A DNA stretch of 64,000 nucleotides, taken from NCBI GenBank assembly GCA_021234155.1, contig JAJEKV010000024.1:12748913-12812912 (forward strand). Direction: 5' to 3'. Source of the stretch: Isoetes taiwanensis (lineage: Eukaryota > Streptophyta > Lycopodiopsida > Isoetales > Isoetaceae). The notes under the pieces were generated by a model. The model was not told the origin of the DNA. It ran no database searches and saw only the letters and a list, made by a program, of their open reading frames with translations. Within the stretch, counting starts at the first letter, position 1. Every line of letters starts with the position of its first letter. This document shows positions 42,101 to 52,870 of the stretch, one piece after another. The position numbers and the translations under genes were made by a program.

Positions 42101-42121
42101 CCACCACCCCCCCCCCCCCCC
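42101..42121. repeat. C-rich homopolymer run
   Basis: Runs of about 17-20 C residues; prone to sequencing error. Confidence 0.7.
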
Positions 42122-42204
42122 ACAAAACAACAAATTGATTATAGTAGTATACCTAAAAGGTTGGGTTTACGTTCTTTGATTGGTTGCTAAAAAGCTACTA
42201 TAAA

Positions 42205-42665
42205 TGCATATTTTTTTAAAGGACGTAAGTTATTTTATTCATCATATAACATCTTGCACATTACTTGCATCACAAAATGCCAATCTAGAGCACGATATAT
42301 ATATAAAAAAGGACGTGAGTTATTTTATTTATCACATAACATCTTGCATAGCACATGTATTACAAGAAGCCAATCTAGTGCACATTGCATATATATCATA
42401 AGAAGCCAATCTAGAGCGGCTCCACGTGATGGTAGATTACGTATGGCCAATCTCGAACCTGTGACTTTAAGGCAATGAATTTTTAAGTCCCCATTCCTAT
42501 ATATCATAAGAAGCCAATGTATTACAAGAAGCCAATCTAGTGCACATTGCTTATATATCATATGAAGGCAATCTAGAGCGGCTCCATGTGATAGTAGATT
42601 ACTTATGGCCAATCTTGAACCTGTGGCTTCAAGGCAATGAATTTTTAAGTCCCCATTCCTAAACT
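42205..42665. repeat. Short direct repeats
   Basis: A unit containing AAGAAGCCAATCTAGAGCGG and AAGGCAATGAATTTTTAAG occurs at about 42,398-42,500 and again at 42,560-42,660; shorter AGCCAATCTAG copies precede them. No gene. Confidence 0.6.
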
Positions 42666-42973
42666 AATGTTGATCATATTTGAACTCAAGATCTCAGTTG
42701 TAGCGTGTTTAAGGTCTTAACATTGGACCACGCTCTGGAGGGCACATATATGTTTAAAGATAAAGACGTGTAGTTACATGTATATATTATAGTACTTAGA
42801 AAGCAATCCTACTCCCTTGTAGAGCTACCAAATTCTTGCTTACGAACTAACAAGGTTATTGAATTTATGCATTTTCTTTCATTTTTTTTTTTGCTAGAAC
42901 TATGTTTCAAAAATCAAGGTCAGTCATAGGATTTAAGAATTACCAAATTTTCTGGGGAGGAACCCTCTATATT

Positions 42974-44265
42974 TTTTTTTTCTTTTTTCAGGATGACAAG
43001 CTTTATTTACCAATCAAAATTATAACGTAAAATGCAAAGACAGGATTATAATCCCAGCGGACAAACTTATCCAAGTGAGCACAACCACCTTTCTATGCAT
43101 AAGAATGAATCTGAAAGTAAGTATGCCAAATCAGTACTTTATTCTCTCGATCAAGAGAAAAACACTTATAAACCATAACAATTTTATCTTGTGTCCACTG
43201 AAGAAGAATCTCATCTGCAGTATCCATGCCCTTAAAGATGAGCAGTCTCCTTCTCTTCTAGATCGGCCATAAAAGCCAGCCACATGCAAGATGAAAAGCT
43301 CGTTTCTGCCATTTGTGCCATGCACTAGAATAGATAACGAGCAGGACTTGCTGGCTAGATCAAGACGTGTCAAATAGGGTTAACAACCAAGACCATGCCT
43401 GCCGAAGCTGTTCACACACAAAAAAAAAATAATGTTCAATACTTCAACCCTTTGCTTACACAAAGGACAGAGCTCGAAATTTGATTATCAATTTTATGGA
43501 CCCGCTTGTTGATTCTGGGGCATCTATGGATCACTTGCCACCACAAAACTGCCACTTTGGGATAAAGCAACTTATCCCATACCCATGCCCCAAACACTTT
43601 TCAAAATAGAGAAGCAATTTATACACAGAAGAAACAAAGCGCCATGGCTTGATATCCTGATGGCAAACCCCATACAGTTACTTCAATTTGTGGGCCAGAA
43701 TCTTGTGGCAACAATGCAGCAATACGAGTCCAAATTATTCTTTCCCATCTGTACAACAAGAATATTGTTCTAAATGCTTCCCATGACATGAGATAACCAG
43801 ACTCATACCAAGTTGCAATCAAGCTTATACCAGCTGCTATCCATTGTTGTCGTGTCTTTGGATGAACAACAACACTTAGAGGCACATTCTCGGAAGTGTC
43901 GTGCAAAGGAATCCACCAGCATGGAGTAGACAGCTGAAGACACGCCTTAAGATTGATATGAAAAAGAGACCTGATAGTGTCCCAAGCAGCAAGCAACCCC
44001 TTTAAAAGGGGAGAAGCATTAGGACATGGATACATATGATAAAGCAAAGCCAGGAGAATCATCTTTACCAACGAGAGTCCTCCAAATAAATTTCGATATC
44101 ATTACCTTACTTTGGAGGTGAAAATCCAACATTCCAAGACCACCAGCTGCCTTAGGTTTAATGCACTTCGCCCAAGCTACCTTGACCACAACTCCTACTT
44201 CATTTTCACCCCAGATAAAATTCCTGATGATACACACAATCTCCTCCATCCCTTACACAGAGGAG
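42974..44265 (-). mobile_element. LINE-f, 5'-truncated
   Basis: Minus-strand LINE with its poly(A) tail as poly(T) at 42,974-42,985. Minus-strand frames carry RNFIWGENE, VAWAKCIKPKAAGGLGMLDF (44,019-44,249), a linker (43,619-44,071), and YPKVAVLWWQVIHRC near 43,520, which matches LINE-h. Frameshifted. Confidence 0.75.
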
Positions 44266-44274
44266 CTAATAAAG

Positions 44275-44540
44275 CAGGCAGGGAAAAATAGAAACCCTCC
44301 TATTTTTCCCTGCCTGCCTAAATGTCCTTGTATATAAGAATGTCACTCTGGGTGACATTCCCAGAGTTGGGAAAAATAGGAACCCCCTATTTTTCCCTGC
44401 CTGCCTAAATGTCCTTGTATGTAAAAATGTCACTCCGAGTGACATTCCCGAAGTAGAAACAGGCCGACTTGCGGAAGTCTCTTGACACTCTGGGAATGTT
44501 ATCCGGAGTGACATTCTTAAGACGTGGAAGCAATTTTGAG
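44275..44540. repeat. Palindromic direct repeats upstream of ZRF1
   Basis: GCAGGCAGGGAAAAATAG (44,275-44,292) is mirrored after a 6-base loop by CTATTTTTCCCTGCCTGC. A second copy lies at 44,371-44,404. Between and after are hairpins of the AATGTCACTCYGRGTGACATT type. About 85-bp period. Probably remnants of a small foldback element. Confidence 0.6.
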
Positions 44541-44879
44541 TTGAATTTTGCTGACATGGCAACTTGTTAGTGGTCAAAAAAGAATGAAAAACATAATGTA
44601 AAGTACAGTAGAATTAAAAAACGTGCAAAATGTTGACTAATCCAATTTAGGGAAAGAAAATTTGACACGTGGCAATAGCAAATTGGCAAATATAGGCAGA
44701 ATTCAACCTAAATTGCTTTTACACTAGGGACATTACCTACCTAAAATTGCTTTTACACTAGGAGGGACATTACCTTCCAAACATTTAAGTTGGACAACAA
44801 AAACAAAACTATTAAAGGACGTGTTAAAATGATACACGTAATCCCGTTATTTCTGAAAATAAGAAATGAAGAAAAAAGG

Positions 44880-45293
44880 AGGGAGTATGTGGTCTGAAGA
44901 AAACCTAAGAAAGCCGCGCTTGAATCCAGGGTTCCTTCTCGTGTTCTTCTAAACGTCAAGGCAGCAGAAGCGGCGCCTCCGGCTGCTTCGTGCTGGCCTA
45001 ATCTTCTTGCTTATTTGTAAGTTTTCTCGATTTAATTTCAGTGATTTTCTCTCTTTTTACAGGGATTTAGGTCTGTAGATCAAATATCCTAATCATGTAA
45101 TCGGATTGCGTATGTGCTTAGCTATTCATATTGGGTTTCTTGTGTAGGTCATTGCAGCAGAATTCCCACTTCTTAGCAGAATATCTTAAGTGGTTTGCAG
45201 GTTATCTGGCATTTAGTGCTTTGGAAAATATAAGTCAATATAAGCTGGAACATCTTCTTCTAAGTATGGTGTAAGACGCCCTGTGAAGGAATT
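44880..45293 (+). promoter_or_regulatory. 5' leader region of ZRF1 with probable intron
   Basis: A likely 5'-UTR donor lies near 45,017 (TTTGTAAGTTT) and acceptors near 45,147 (TTGTGTAG). Transcript structure is inferred from sequence only. No clear TATA box. Confidence 0.4.
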
Positions 45294-47336
45294 ATGACTG
45301 CTCCAGGGATTCCTCGCTGCCGGCTTCTAAGTTACCCCCCAGACGATCTAAGGGATGGTTTGCCCTTGCTTGTTGCTTCAAATTGTTTTCCTATTAAGGC
45401 AACTAGGTTTGAGCCTGCTGGGTTATCCTTTCACCTTGCAGCCCTAAGTTTGTCTGGTTGGATCTTTCCTACAGAAGAGGAAGATGCACTTCCTTCGGAT
45501 AAGAAGGAAAGTAGCTTTGTCTCACCTGGAGTTGATTCATACTTTTCCAAAGGGAAAAAGAAGGCTGGTGTTGTAAGCGAGCAGAAAGATCATTATTCAT
45601 TATTAGGTCTCAGCCACCTTAGATATCTTGCTTCAGAAGATCAAATTCGCAAGGCTTATCGAGAAGTTGCCCTAAAATTTCACCCAGACAAGCAGGCTTC
45701 CCTCTTGCTGCAGGAGGAAACAGAGGAAGCTAAAGAAGCTAAAAAAGAAGAGATTGATACTCATTTTAAGGCAATTCAGGAGGCTTACGAGGTCTTGATT
45801 GATCCTGTGAAAAGAAGGATTTATGATTCAATTGACGAGTTTGATGATGGTGTTCCATCTGATTGTGCCCCTGAAGACTTTTTTAAGGTTTTTGGACCTG
45901 TTTTTATGAGAAATGGAAGATGGTCAGTTATACAGCCTGTTCTAGTTTTAGGCGATAATGATACTCCCATTGAAGAAGTAGATGAGTTTTATGCCTTCTG
46001 GTATGGCTTCAAGAGCTGGAGAGAATTTCCACATGCTGATGAGTTTGATTTGGAACAAGCAGAAAGTAGAGAGCATAAGAGATGGATGGAAAGGCAGAAC
46101 CTTAAACTTCGAGAGAAGGCTAAAAAAGAGGAGAATGTTAGAATGCGAACATTAGTTGAAAATGCATATAAGAGGGATCCAAGAATTGCCCGGAGGAAGG
46201 AAGAGGAGAAGGCAGAAAAACAAAGGAAGAGAGAAGCTAAATTCTTAGCAAAGAAGGAGAAGGAAGAGCAAGCAGCGAAAGCTTTGGAGGAGGAGAGGTT
46301 AAGAAAAGTAGAGGAAGAGAAAAGATTAGCAGAGGAGGCGGCCATTCAAAAGAAAATCAAAGAAAAGGAGAAAAAGCTTATTAGGAAGGAAAGGGCAAGA
46401 TTGCGTGCAGCAACTTCAGATGTAATAGCATGTCAGAGTTCTGGTGTTACAGATGAAGACATTGACAATTTATGCATTGCTCTAGACATTACTCAGTTAA
46501 GAGATCTTTGTGAGAAGATAGAAAAGAACAAGGGAGTTACAGAGATACAATGCCAAAGCCTCAGAACAGTACTTGCAACGCTAGGTGTTGGGACAAATCC
46601 TGATCACTCTTTAAAAAGTTCAAACCAAAAATCAGACATTGGGCTTAATTCTTCAGCTACACAGCAACTTAGCAACTCGGCAGATGGTGTAGCCTCAAGA
46701 CTGTTGGTCAAAGAAGAGAAGGAACGTCCATGGAGCAAAGAAGAGGTAGATTTGTTAAGGAAAGCAGTTGTAAAATATCCCAAAGGTACTTCACAGAGAT
46801 GGGAAGTTATTTCTAACTATATAGGTACTGGACGAACAGTTGATGAGATCCTAAAAGGTGTCAAAAGTGTTCTGCTGCAAAAACCAGACACATCAAAAGC
46901 TTTTGATACATTTCTTCAGAAACGCAAAGCCCCTACTGATATAGTTTCACCTTTATCTACTAGGGAGGATGGAGCATTGCCAGAAAATCAAACTTTGGGA
47001 AGGGCAGCAACAGCTGTAAAAAAGGATTTTAAAGCTGTAAATACTGAAACGAAGCTTAGAAATGACAATCAAGGCACCAAGACGCCTGTGATTAATGGTG
47101 ATGGGATGGAGGAGCATCAGATCAATACCATATCAAATGGAAGTCTTACTGAACAAGATACATGGTCTGAGATTCAAGAGTTAGCCCTTGTGAAGGCATT
47201 GAAAACCTTTCCCAAGGATACAGCACAGAGATGGGAAAGGATTGCAGCAGCTGTTCCTGGGAAGACAAAATCACAATGCTTCAAAAAGTTTGCAGAGCTT
47301 CGGGAAAAGTTTAGGAATAAGAAAGGTGCAGAATGA
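45294..47336 (+). CDS. ZRF1: DnaJ/SANT ribosome-associated chaperone, ZRF1/DNAJC2 type (680 aa)
   Basis: Single coding exon. J domain at about residues 99-181 (YSLLGLSHLRYLASEDQIRK, HPDK with HPD at 130-132). The zuotin homology region follows (FFKVFGPVFMRNGRWS, FWYGFKSWREFPH), then a long charged Lys/Glu coiled region (about 270-370). Two SANT/Myb domains end the protein: RPWSKEEVDLLRKAV near residue 475 and TWSEIQELALVKALKTFPKD near 623, ending CFKKFAELREKFRNKKGAE. In the family these proteins act with Hsp70 at the ribosome exit tunnel and, in plants and animals, can bind ubiquitinated H2A. Start at the first ATG of the frame. Looks intact; the clearest host gene here. Confidence 0.95.
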   Translation: MTAPGIPRCRLLSYPPDDLRDGLPLLVASNCFPIKATRFEPAGLSFHLAALSLSGWIFPTEEEDALPSDKKESSFVSPGVDSYFSKGKKKAGVVSEQKDHYSLLGLSHLRYLASEDQIRKAYREVALKFHPDKQASLLLQEETEEAKEAKKEEIDTHFKAIQEAYEVLIDPVKRRIYDSIDEFDDGVPSDCAPEDFFKVFGPVFMRNGRWSVIQPVLVLGDNDTPIEEVDEFYAFWYGFKSWREFPHADEFDLEQAESREHKRWMERQNLKLREKAKKEENVRMRTLVENAYKRDPRIARRKEEEKAEKQRKREAKFLAKKEKEEQAAKALEEERLRKVEEEKRLAEEAAIQKKIKEKEKKLIRKERARLRAATSDVIACQSSGVTDEDIDNLCIALDITQLRDLCEKIEKNKGVTEIQCQSLRTVLATLGVGTNPDHSLKSSNQKSDIGLNSSATQQLSNSADGVASRLLVKEEKERPWSKEEVDLLRKAVVKYPKGTSQRWEVISNYIGTGRTVDEILKGVKSVLLQKPDTSKAFDTFLQKRKAPTDIVSPLSTREDGALPENQTLGRAATAVKKDFKAVNTETKLRNDNQGTKTPVINGDGMEEHQINTISNGSLTEQDTWSEIQELALVKALKTFPKDTAQRWERIAAAVPGKTKSQCFKKFAELREKFRNKKGAE

Positions 47337-48021
47337 TTCACTTTATTGGATTATGGATTAGAAACACAGCAGATTTTGTGACTTCAACCTGCTGGTACAA
47401 CTTCGGGTAGTGTGGTTACATTTTGTCCAAAAGCTAAAACATAAGCTGTTGCTCTACGTTTCTTGCCAGAGTATTGTATTTTCAAGAAGCAGCGCTGCAT
47501 CTAATCGGCAATGCTGATGTTAGGACCTTTTGTCTTTGTTGCAGAGTCCTGTAAATCAAGAGATCAAAATAGGTTCTGCAGCTTATTTTTATGTAAGTCC
47601 ATTTCTATGGACTTCTTACAGCGGGCAATAGCTTTAGAAATTGTTATGGAGTTATAGTTCCAAGTTATATAGCTTCAGGTATAAATTTATCAATGAACAG
47701 CAGACGACAAATTTAAGAGGTGCATTGTTCATATAAAGACTTCCCCATTTATAGGATTCTCACGGAAATTTTGTTGCTTCAGAAGTTGTAGTTTTCTGTA
47801 AAATTTGAGTGTTTGGCAGAACCAGTCGGCTCATTAATTGTTATTATTGGAGTTCTGTCTGCATCCGAAATAAAATTCAAAGTAACCTTACATTATAAAA
47901 ATTTTCATTTATATTCTCAAATTAAAAAACCGTTATTTGCCAAATAAATTTTGGAAAAACAAATGGAAAACTATCATAATAATGCGGTCATAACAACTAT
48001 TCACCTAATTCATTAGCAGGG
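47337..48021 (+). other. ZRF1 3' region and intergenic
   Basis: AT-rich downstream sequence with AATAAA-like signals near 47,869; no ORF or repeat recognised. Confidence 0.5.
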
Positions 48022-48921
48022 TTGCCTAACCCCCCTTGCACGATTTCCTGCATTCTTAGCTATGCCATGTGGCATGCCACGTCAGCTGTTTTCATTTTTA
48101 GCCGTCCGATTCTTTATTTTCTGATCGTAGGGTCAGGAAAATTAGAAAAGCAAGTATTTGTCTGCCGGAGTATTCGACCTCTCTGTTATTTCGATCTCGT
48201 TCTTTCCGACTTCACTGTCGTTCTAATCACCTTCTCTGTTCTCGTCTATTTCGCCATGGCCAAGCCAAGCCAAGCTTTTCGAGATCTACCAAGCCAAGCT
48301 TTTCTATGTAATTATTATAATAATCTGTACGCTTTATTTCGTTTTCCCTCCACTCTCCTTCTGCATCCCATTTGTCTCGCCGGATCAACACAGCGCTTCG
48401 GAATATTTGCTCGGTTAGTTTTTGTTGCTCCATTCTTTTCTTGCGTTTCTTTCTTTTTCTTTCTAATCTTTTAAACTTCTTATTGCAGTTTGATTTGCTT
48501 CACTAGATATACGCTTATGCACATGATATATTCCATATGCATTTAGCTTGTGCGCATCTGAGCTCTTAAATTTGAAATCATCCTAGCCCTAGCCGACAGA
48601 TTTTCTAGCATTCTTGCATTAATATTCTTATCCGCATAACCGGTTTACTGCTTCTTCAAGATTACATAAATTACTGTTACATCAAGATTTCATTTCGTCT
48701 GTAATGCCTGCTTATTTCTTGATGTATTTAGAAAAAGATTCATTAGATTTTAGGGCGCAGAAACGTTTATTTTGCATTCTTCACGATTTCTCCATCCACA
48801 GTCAATCTTTTTCGCAAATAGCAGCGTGTGCATATATCTGTGAAAAAAATTGTGCCTATGTCTACTAAAAAGTAGCGTTGATATTGTCAGATGATCTATT
48901 TAGTCATTATGATTTTTTCAG
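48022..48921 (+). other. Upstream region of the HMGB-like gene
   Basis: May contain a non-coding first exon around 48,100-48,420 and an intron ending at 48,921 (TTTTTTCAG). A short repeat CAAGCCAAGCTTTTC occurs twice near 48,270-48,305. No protein support. Confidence 0.4.
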
Positions 48922-49685
48922 GATTTCGAAACCATGAAGGGGCTGAATGGAACAAGAAGAAGCTCTAACAAGGTTGATGCGTAAGTACTTTCTCATCCTT
49001 TCTCACTGTTTGCATTCTCGAAGTTATCTCCTATCTTAACATTGGCTTACTATTTGCCAGGAATCTATCTGTCAAGAAGAGGGATGGCAAGGAGGACAGA
49101 AAAGCAAAGGATCCTAACCTTCCCAAGCAGCCCCCGACAGCATTTTTCGTCTTTCTGTGAGTTCTTTAAATAATATTTCCCATATTTATTCCAGACGATG
49201 ATTCTGATATAAGATGAAACATGCAAAAGTTCAGAGAGACCTACAAGCTGGAGCATCCTAATGCGAAGGGTATAACAGTGGTAAATACTGTGCTATTGAA
49301 TCGGTATTTAAAAAATAGTCTGTAATATGAAATTCATTTCCAGGTCGGAAAAGCAGGAGGAGAGAAGTGGAAGGCAATGCCTGAAGAGGTTGTTTTTGTT
49401 CCTTTTTAGACATTGCTTGCTGTGTAATGAAATATTTGTTAAGTTTTGGCTTGATCCTACACATTGTTTCTTCTTTTCATATACAATATTTTTGGACAAG
49501 GTTGTCTGCTAACTAATGCTCTTCTGAATACAGGAAGGTGAGGCATCTCCTGATAATTCAAAGTCTGAAATTAACGATGATGGAGGAACTGAAGAGGTAA
49601 GATTTCTGTTATTTATATTTCAAATGTGAAAAATATGTTTACCTAGTAATTCACTGTCCAGGAAGCCGAAAAAAATCAAAACTAA
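48922..49685 (+). CDS. HMGB-type chromosomal protein, multi-exon, shortened HMG box
   Basis: Spliced gene read through GT-AG introns. ATG at 48,934 (MKGLNGTRRSSNKVDA, exon to 48,980); exons 49,061-49,156 (KAKDPNLPKQPPTAFFVF), 49,235-49,280 (ETYKLEHPNAKGITV), 49,344-49,388 (VGKAGGEKWKAM), 49,534-49,596 (acidic, SEINDDGGTEE) and 49,662-49,685 (EAEKNQN, stop TAA). This matches plant HMGB proteins: basic N-terminus, HMG box start (DPNxPKxPPxAFFVF, VGKAGGEKWK), acidic tail. The box lacks the third-helix region usually following GEKWK and a few residues after FFVF. Either an exon is unrecognised or lost, or this is a decayed copy. Nuclear DNA-bending role expected only if the box is complete. Confidence 0.7.
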
Positions 49686-51801
49686 AGGAGAGGAACTTCT
49701 GAAAGTCATGTATGTACATTCTGAATTGAATATTGCTTGCAACTTGACTTCTCATTGACTTTTTCCTTTCAGGTTCTCTGCAAATGTACAAAACTTTTCT
49801 GGTGTGCATTTGTTCTATAGCTTCAGATCTGCTCAGATCTTCTTTTGTTTCTAACAACACTATAACTTGATCTAACTGATGAAGATTGGCGCTGCCTTAG
49901 CCATGTCATCAATTCTAGTGGATATCAAAAACTGTTTTAGTGGGGAACAGTTTAGATTTCAATTCTAGTTTTTCAAAAAAGCAGGCGAGCTTCTTTCATT
50001 TAGGCTTATGCTTTGCGTGCATATGTATTAGGCATATGCCTTTTCGTACAATCTTTTAACAACAATTTTTGGGGCTTTTTCATGAAGCATGACCTAAAAT
50101 TACATTGGAGATGTTGACAGTGGCACTCTTTGCATGAGCTTTTTTTGCACTAAAAGCATAATGCAGCTCTTTACAAAGTCATCATGTGGGTCCTTTTGTT
50201 CACCACGATTGATTTTTTGTTTTTTATTGCAGGAGCTTCATGCCCAAAATTTCCACCAACTTATGCATGTATGGAGTAGAAGGTTGTTGGAGAGAGTTTT
50301 CTTCTTCTTCTGGAGCGACCAGGTACACTTTGTTAATCAATAGCAAAATAGATCATTACTTTGTATGTTCTGCAATCACTGCTTTAAGCGCATGGAATAT
50401 TAGGTGCTAAGTCACCTTAACCTATTCTCTGGTCTGGCTTGGCAAAATGGCAATGTAAACAACCTTTGATGCACAGATATTCTACTTAATTTTAATCGCA
50501 TTACTACGATCAAAATTTCAACACAAACCCAACTACCTAGCCATCTTCCCAACCCTGCAGTTCTGCTAGTTTCTGGTTTTTTGGGTTGCCCGTAGGGGGC
50601 AACCCTCTTGTTGGAGGGTGGAGTGACGTATAGACGGCCTTGATTTATTTTAAGTATAATATGCCATAGAAAATTTTGTATATGCGGTTGCGATTGCTTG
50701 GGCTTTTTTAGGGTTTTGTGAGACTTAGTGACACAGACGGCCAAGATTCGTTTTGGATGTCTGACGGTAGAGATTGTTTGGGTCTTCTCTGGGATAGTGG
50801 AGCTATGGCTATGCAATCCCCTCCAGCGATGACAGTGGCATCGGCGAGGGTGGCAGCAGCGGCAGGGGCGTCTGTAATATCTTCTACAATCATACTCCAG
50901 GCGTTTACTTCTTCCGTTAGAGTTAGAGTTATGGAGATCTCTTCTTCCATGGCTGCAAAAGAGCATGGGCTGATCCTCCCTTCTGTCTCGCCTCGGCAAT
51001 GCCTTCTCCAGCCCCATCAGAGCCTCCTTCTGATGCGTTGTGTTTCCCCCGAAAATGGGGAATCTATGTTCTTACAGAGCCTGATTTATGCAGATTGGAA
51101 TGGTTTCAACCAGTCGGCAGTAATCCCAGTTCCTTGAGATAGCTGGGACGCCTCGGCCATACTGCTGAGCTCTATTCTTCGACTTACAAAACCGTGATAT
51201 TTTGCCCAGTTGTAGAGCATGGATCGAATAATAGAGCGGTTTGAAATTAGTTCTGTGTAGCCTTAGATGGATCATGGACGGCGCCGGCATGTAAAGACCT
51301 CTGTCTTTGCCCCAAAATTGCCATTATCAGTGGCCTACCTACTTCCGTCGATTGTTTAAGAAGAGTGCTTAGTTTCGTACAGCTAAGAACAGAAAACACA
51401 GAAACACAGGTATGTTCTTATCCAAAGATGTCTGTAGCTGTTTCGAAAACCCTGTTTTTTAAGATATTGGCCGCAAGCTGTGTGCAGGTGTTTCGAAAAC
51501 CCTGTTTTTTTTTTAAATATTTAAAGTTGTTCTTTGCAGACCGACTTTAAGCACAGAGTATGAAAAGATGTTTTGGGAAGTAGGATGTAGTTATTTTGTG
51601 TTAATTTGGTGACAAATTCACAAATTATGTCTGCCGCGAATCTGTCCTGTTTCGTGGCTGTGATCCGGTTGTGATTTTTCGTCCAATAAACTAAATGAGC
51701 TAATTTTGCCCTTGGGTAGATTGACTGTACAATCTTATGTGGGTAATCCGAATCTGTGTGGGGAATTATGCAATAACAGTGTCGAGAAAATGGTAGAATA
51801 A
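49686..51801. other. No supported gene
   Basis: AT-rich spacer. A small hairpin GGTTGCCC-GTAG-GGGGCAACC lies near 50,583-50,605. Open frames at 50,412-51,137 on both strands look like chance: they overlap each other and have no recognisable motif. Confidence 0.45.
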
Positions 51802-52295
51802 GGGTACATTCGCACTCGCAGTTAAGTTAAGTTAAAATATGGTTTTTAACTAAATTTATATTCGCACCACTAGTTAAGTTAGTATGTAGTTAAGAAATAT
51901 AGTTAAGAATTTAGTTAACTTTTTTAACCAAAAACACTAACTAAAGTTGTCTTCGCATCTTGTTCAGTTAAGTTAGCAAAATTAACTAAAAGTTAACTAA
52001 ATTAAAAAATAGCACTAAAAGTTAAATGACCTCATAGAGGTCACTTTATGTTTAGTTAATAATTTATACCTTTGGCTAACTTAACTAGACATGTTCGAAA
52101 GCATTTAGTTAGCTAGTTAAGTTATTTTTTAACCAAATTTTTTAACTAAACGAGTGCGAAATGGTTTTCCGTTAAGTTAGCCTAACTAAAATTTTTAACT
52201 AGCTTTGATGCGAAGGCAATCACCCGATTAGTATTAACTTAACTTAATGGTAAAAGTTAACTTAACTAAACTTAACCATGGGTGCGAATAGATCC
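51802..52295. mobile_element. PIF/Harbinger-type (Tourist-like) MITE, 494 bp
   Basis: Ends GGGTACATTCGCAC and (complement) GGATCTATTCGCAC, flanked by TAA on both sides (51,799-51,801 and 52,296-52,298), as expected for Harbinger MITEs. The interior is built almost entirely of AGTTAAGTTA/TAACTTAACT-like units on both strands. Confidence 0.75.
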
Positions 52296-52870
52296 TAACA
52301 GTGCCTTTGCCTGTTGTGTTCTCCAAAAAAATAGAGTTCAAACTATTCATATGCTGTAGGAAACTGTGGGATTGAGCCAGCAAGAACCCGAATGCAACTG
52401 GATCATTTACCCCTTTTGAAAAGGACCAGAGCTTTTCTATGGGAAAAAGACTGCCATTGTCCTTCAAGTATCCGAAAGAATTTCTTATGTCTTTGCATGC
52501 CAAAATGATAGAATTGTGGAGTTGGATTCAAATCCAGTATGAAACGGAGAGTAAAATTCTTTTGAAGCTCAAATCAAGCAATAAGCAAAGACTTGACATA
52601 AATATTTGGATGAAATTGGGAAATAAAGAGGCATTTGGATCAAACAGCGCTCGGATTCAGGTGTAATGAAGGTCCTTGATATGACATACAATGATCTTGG
52701 TATAGATCGAGAAGAGGCACTGCATAACACAGAATACATAGTAAGCACGAAACAGAAGAATAAATTATGTTCAAGGGAATATTTGTAGATTTATTACATA
52801 GATACAAGTCCTGAATTGCTAGTGGAAGTGAGTATTTGCAACGCAACAATATTACCTTGTCAGGTTTTTC
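52296..52870. other. No supported gene
   Basis: AT-rich intergenic sequence between the MITE and the GDSL relic; no motif recognised. Confidence 0.45.

Noticed and set aside
50718-51137. 139-aa ORF
   Set aside because: Ala/Ser-rich, overlaps an equally long antisense frame, no motif, not conserved with anything else in the window.
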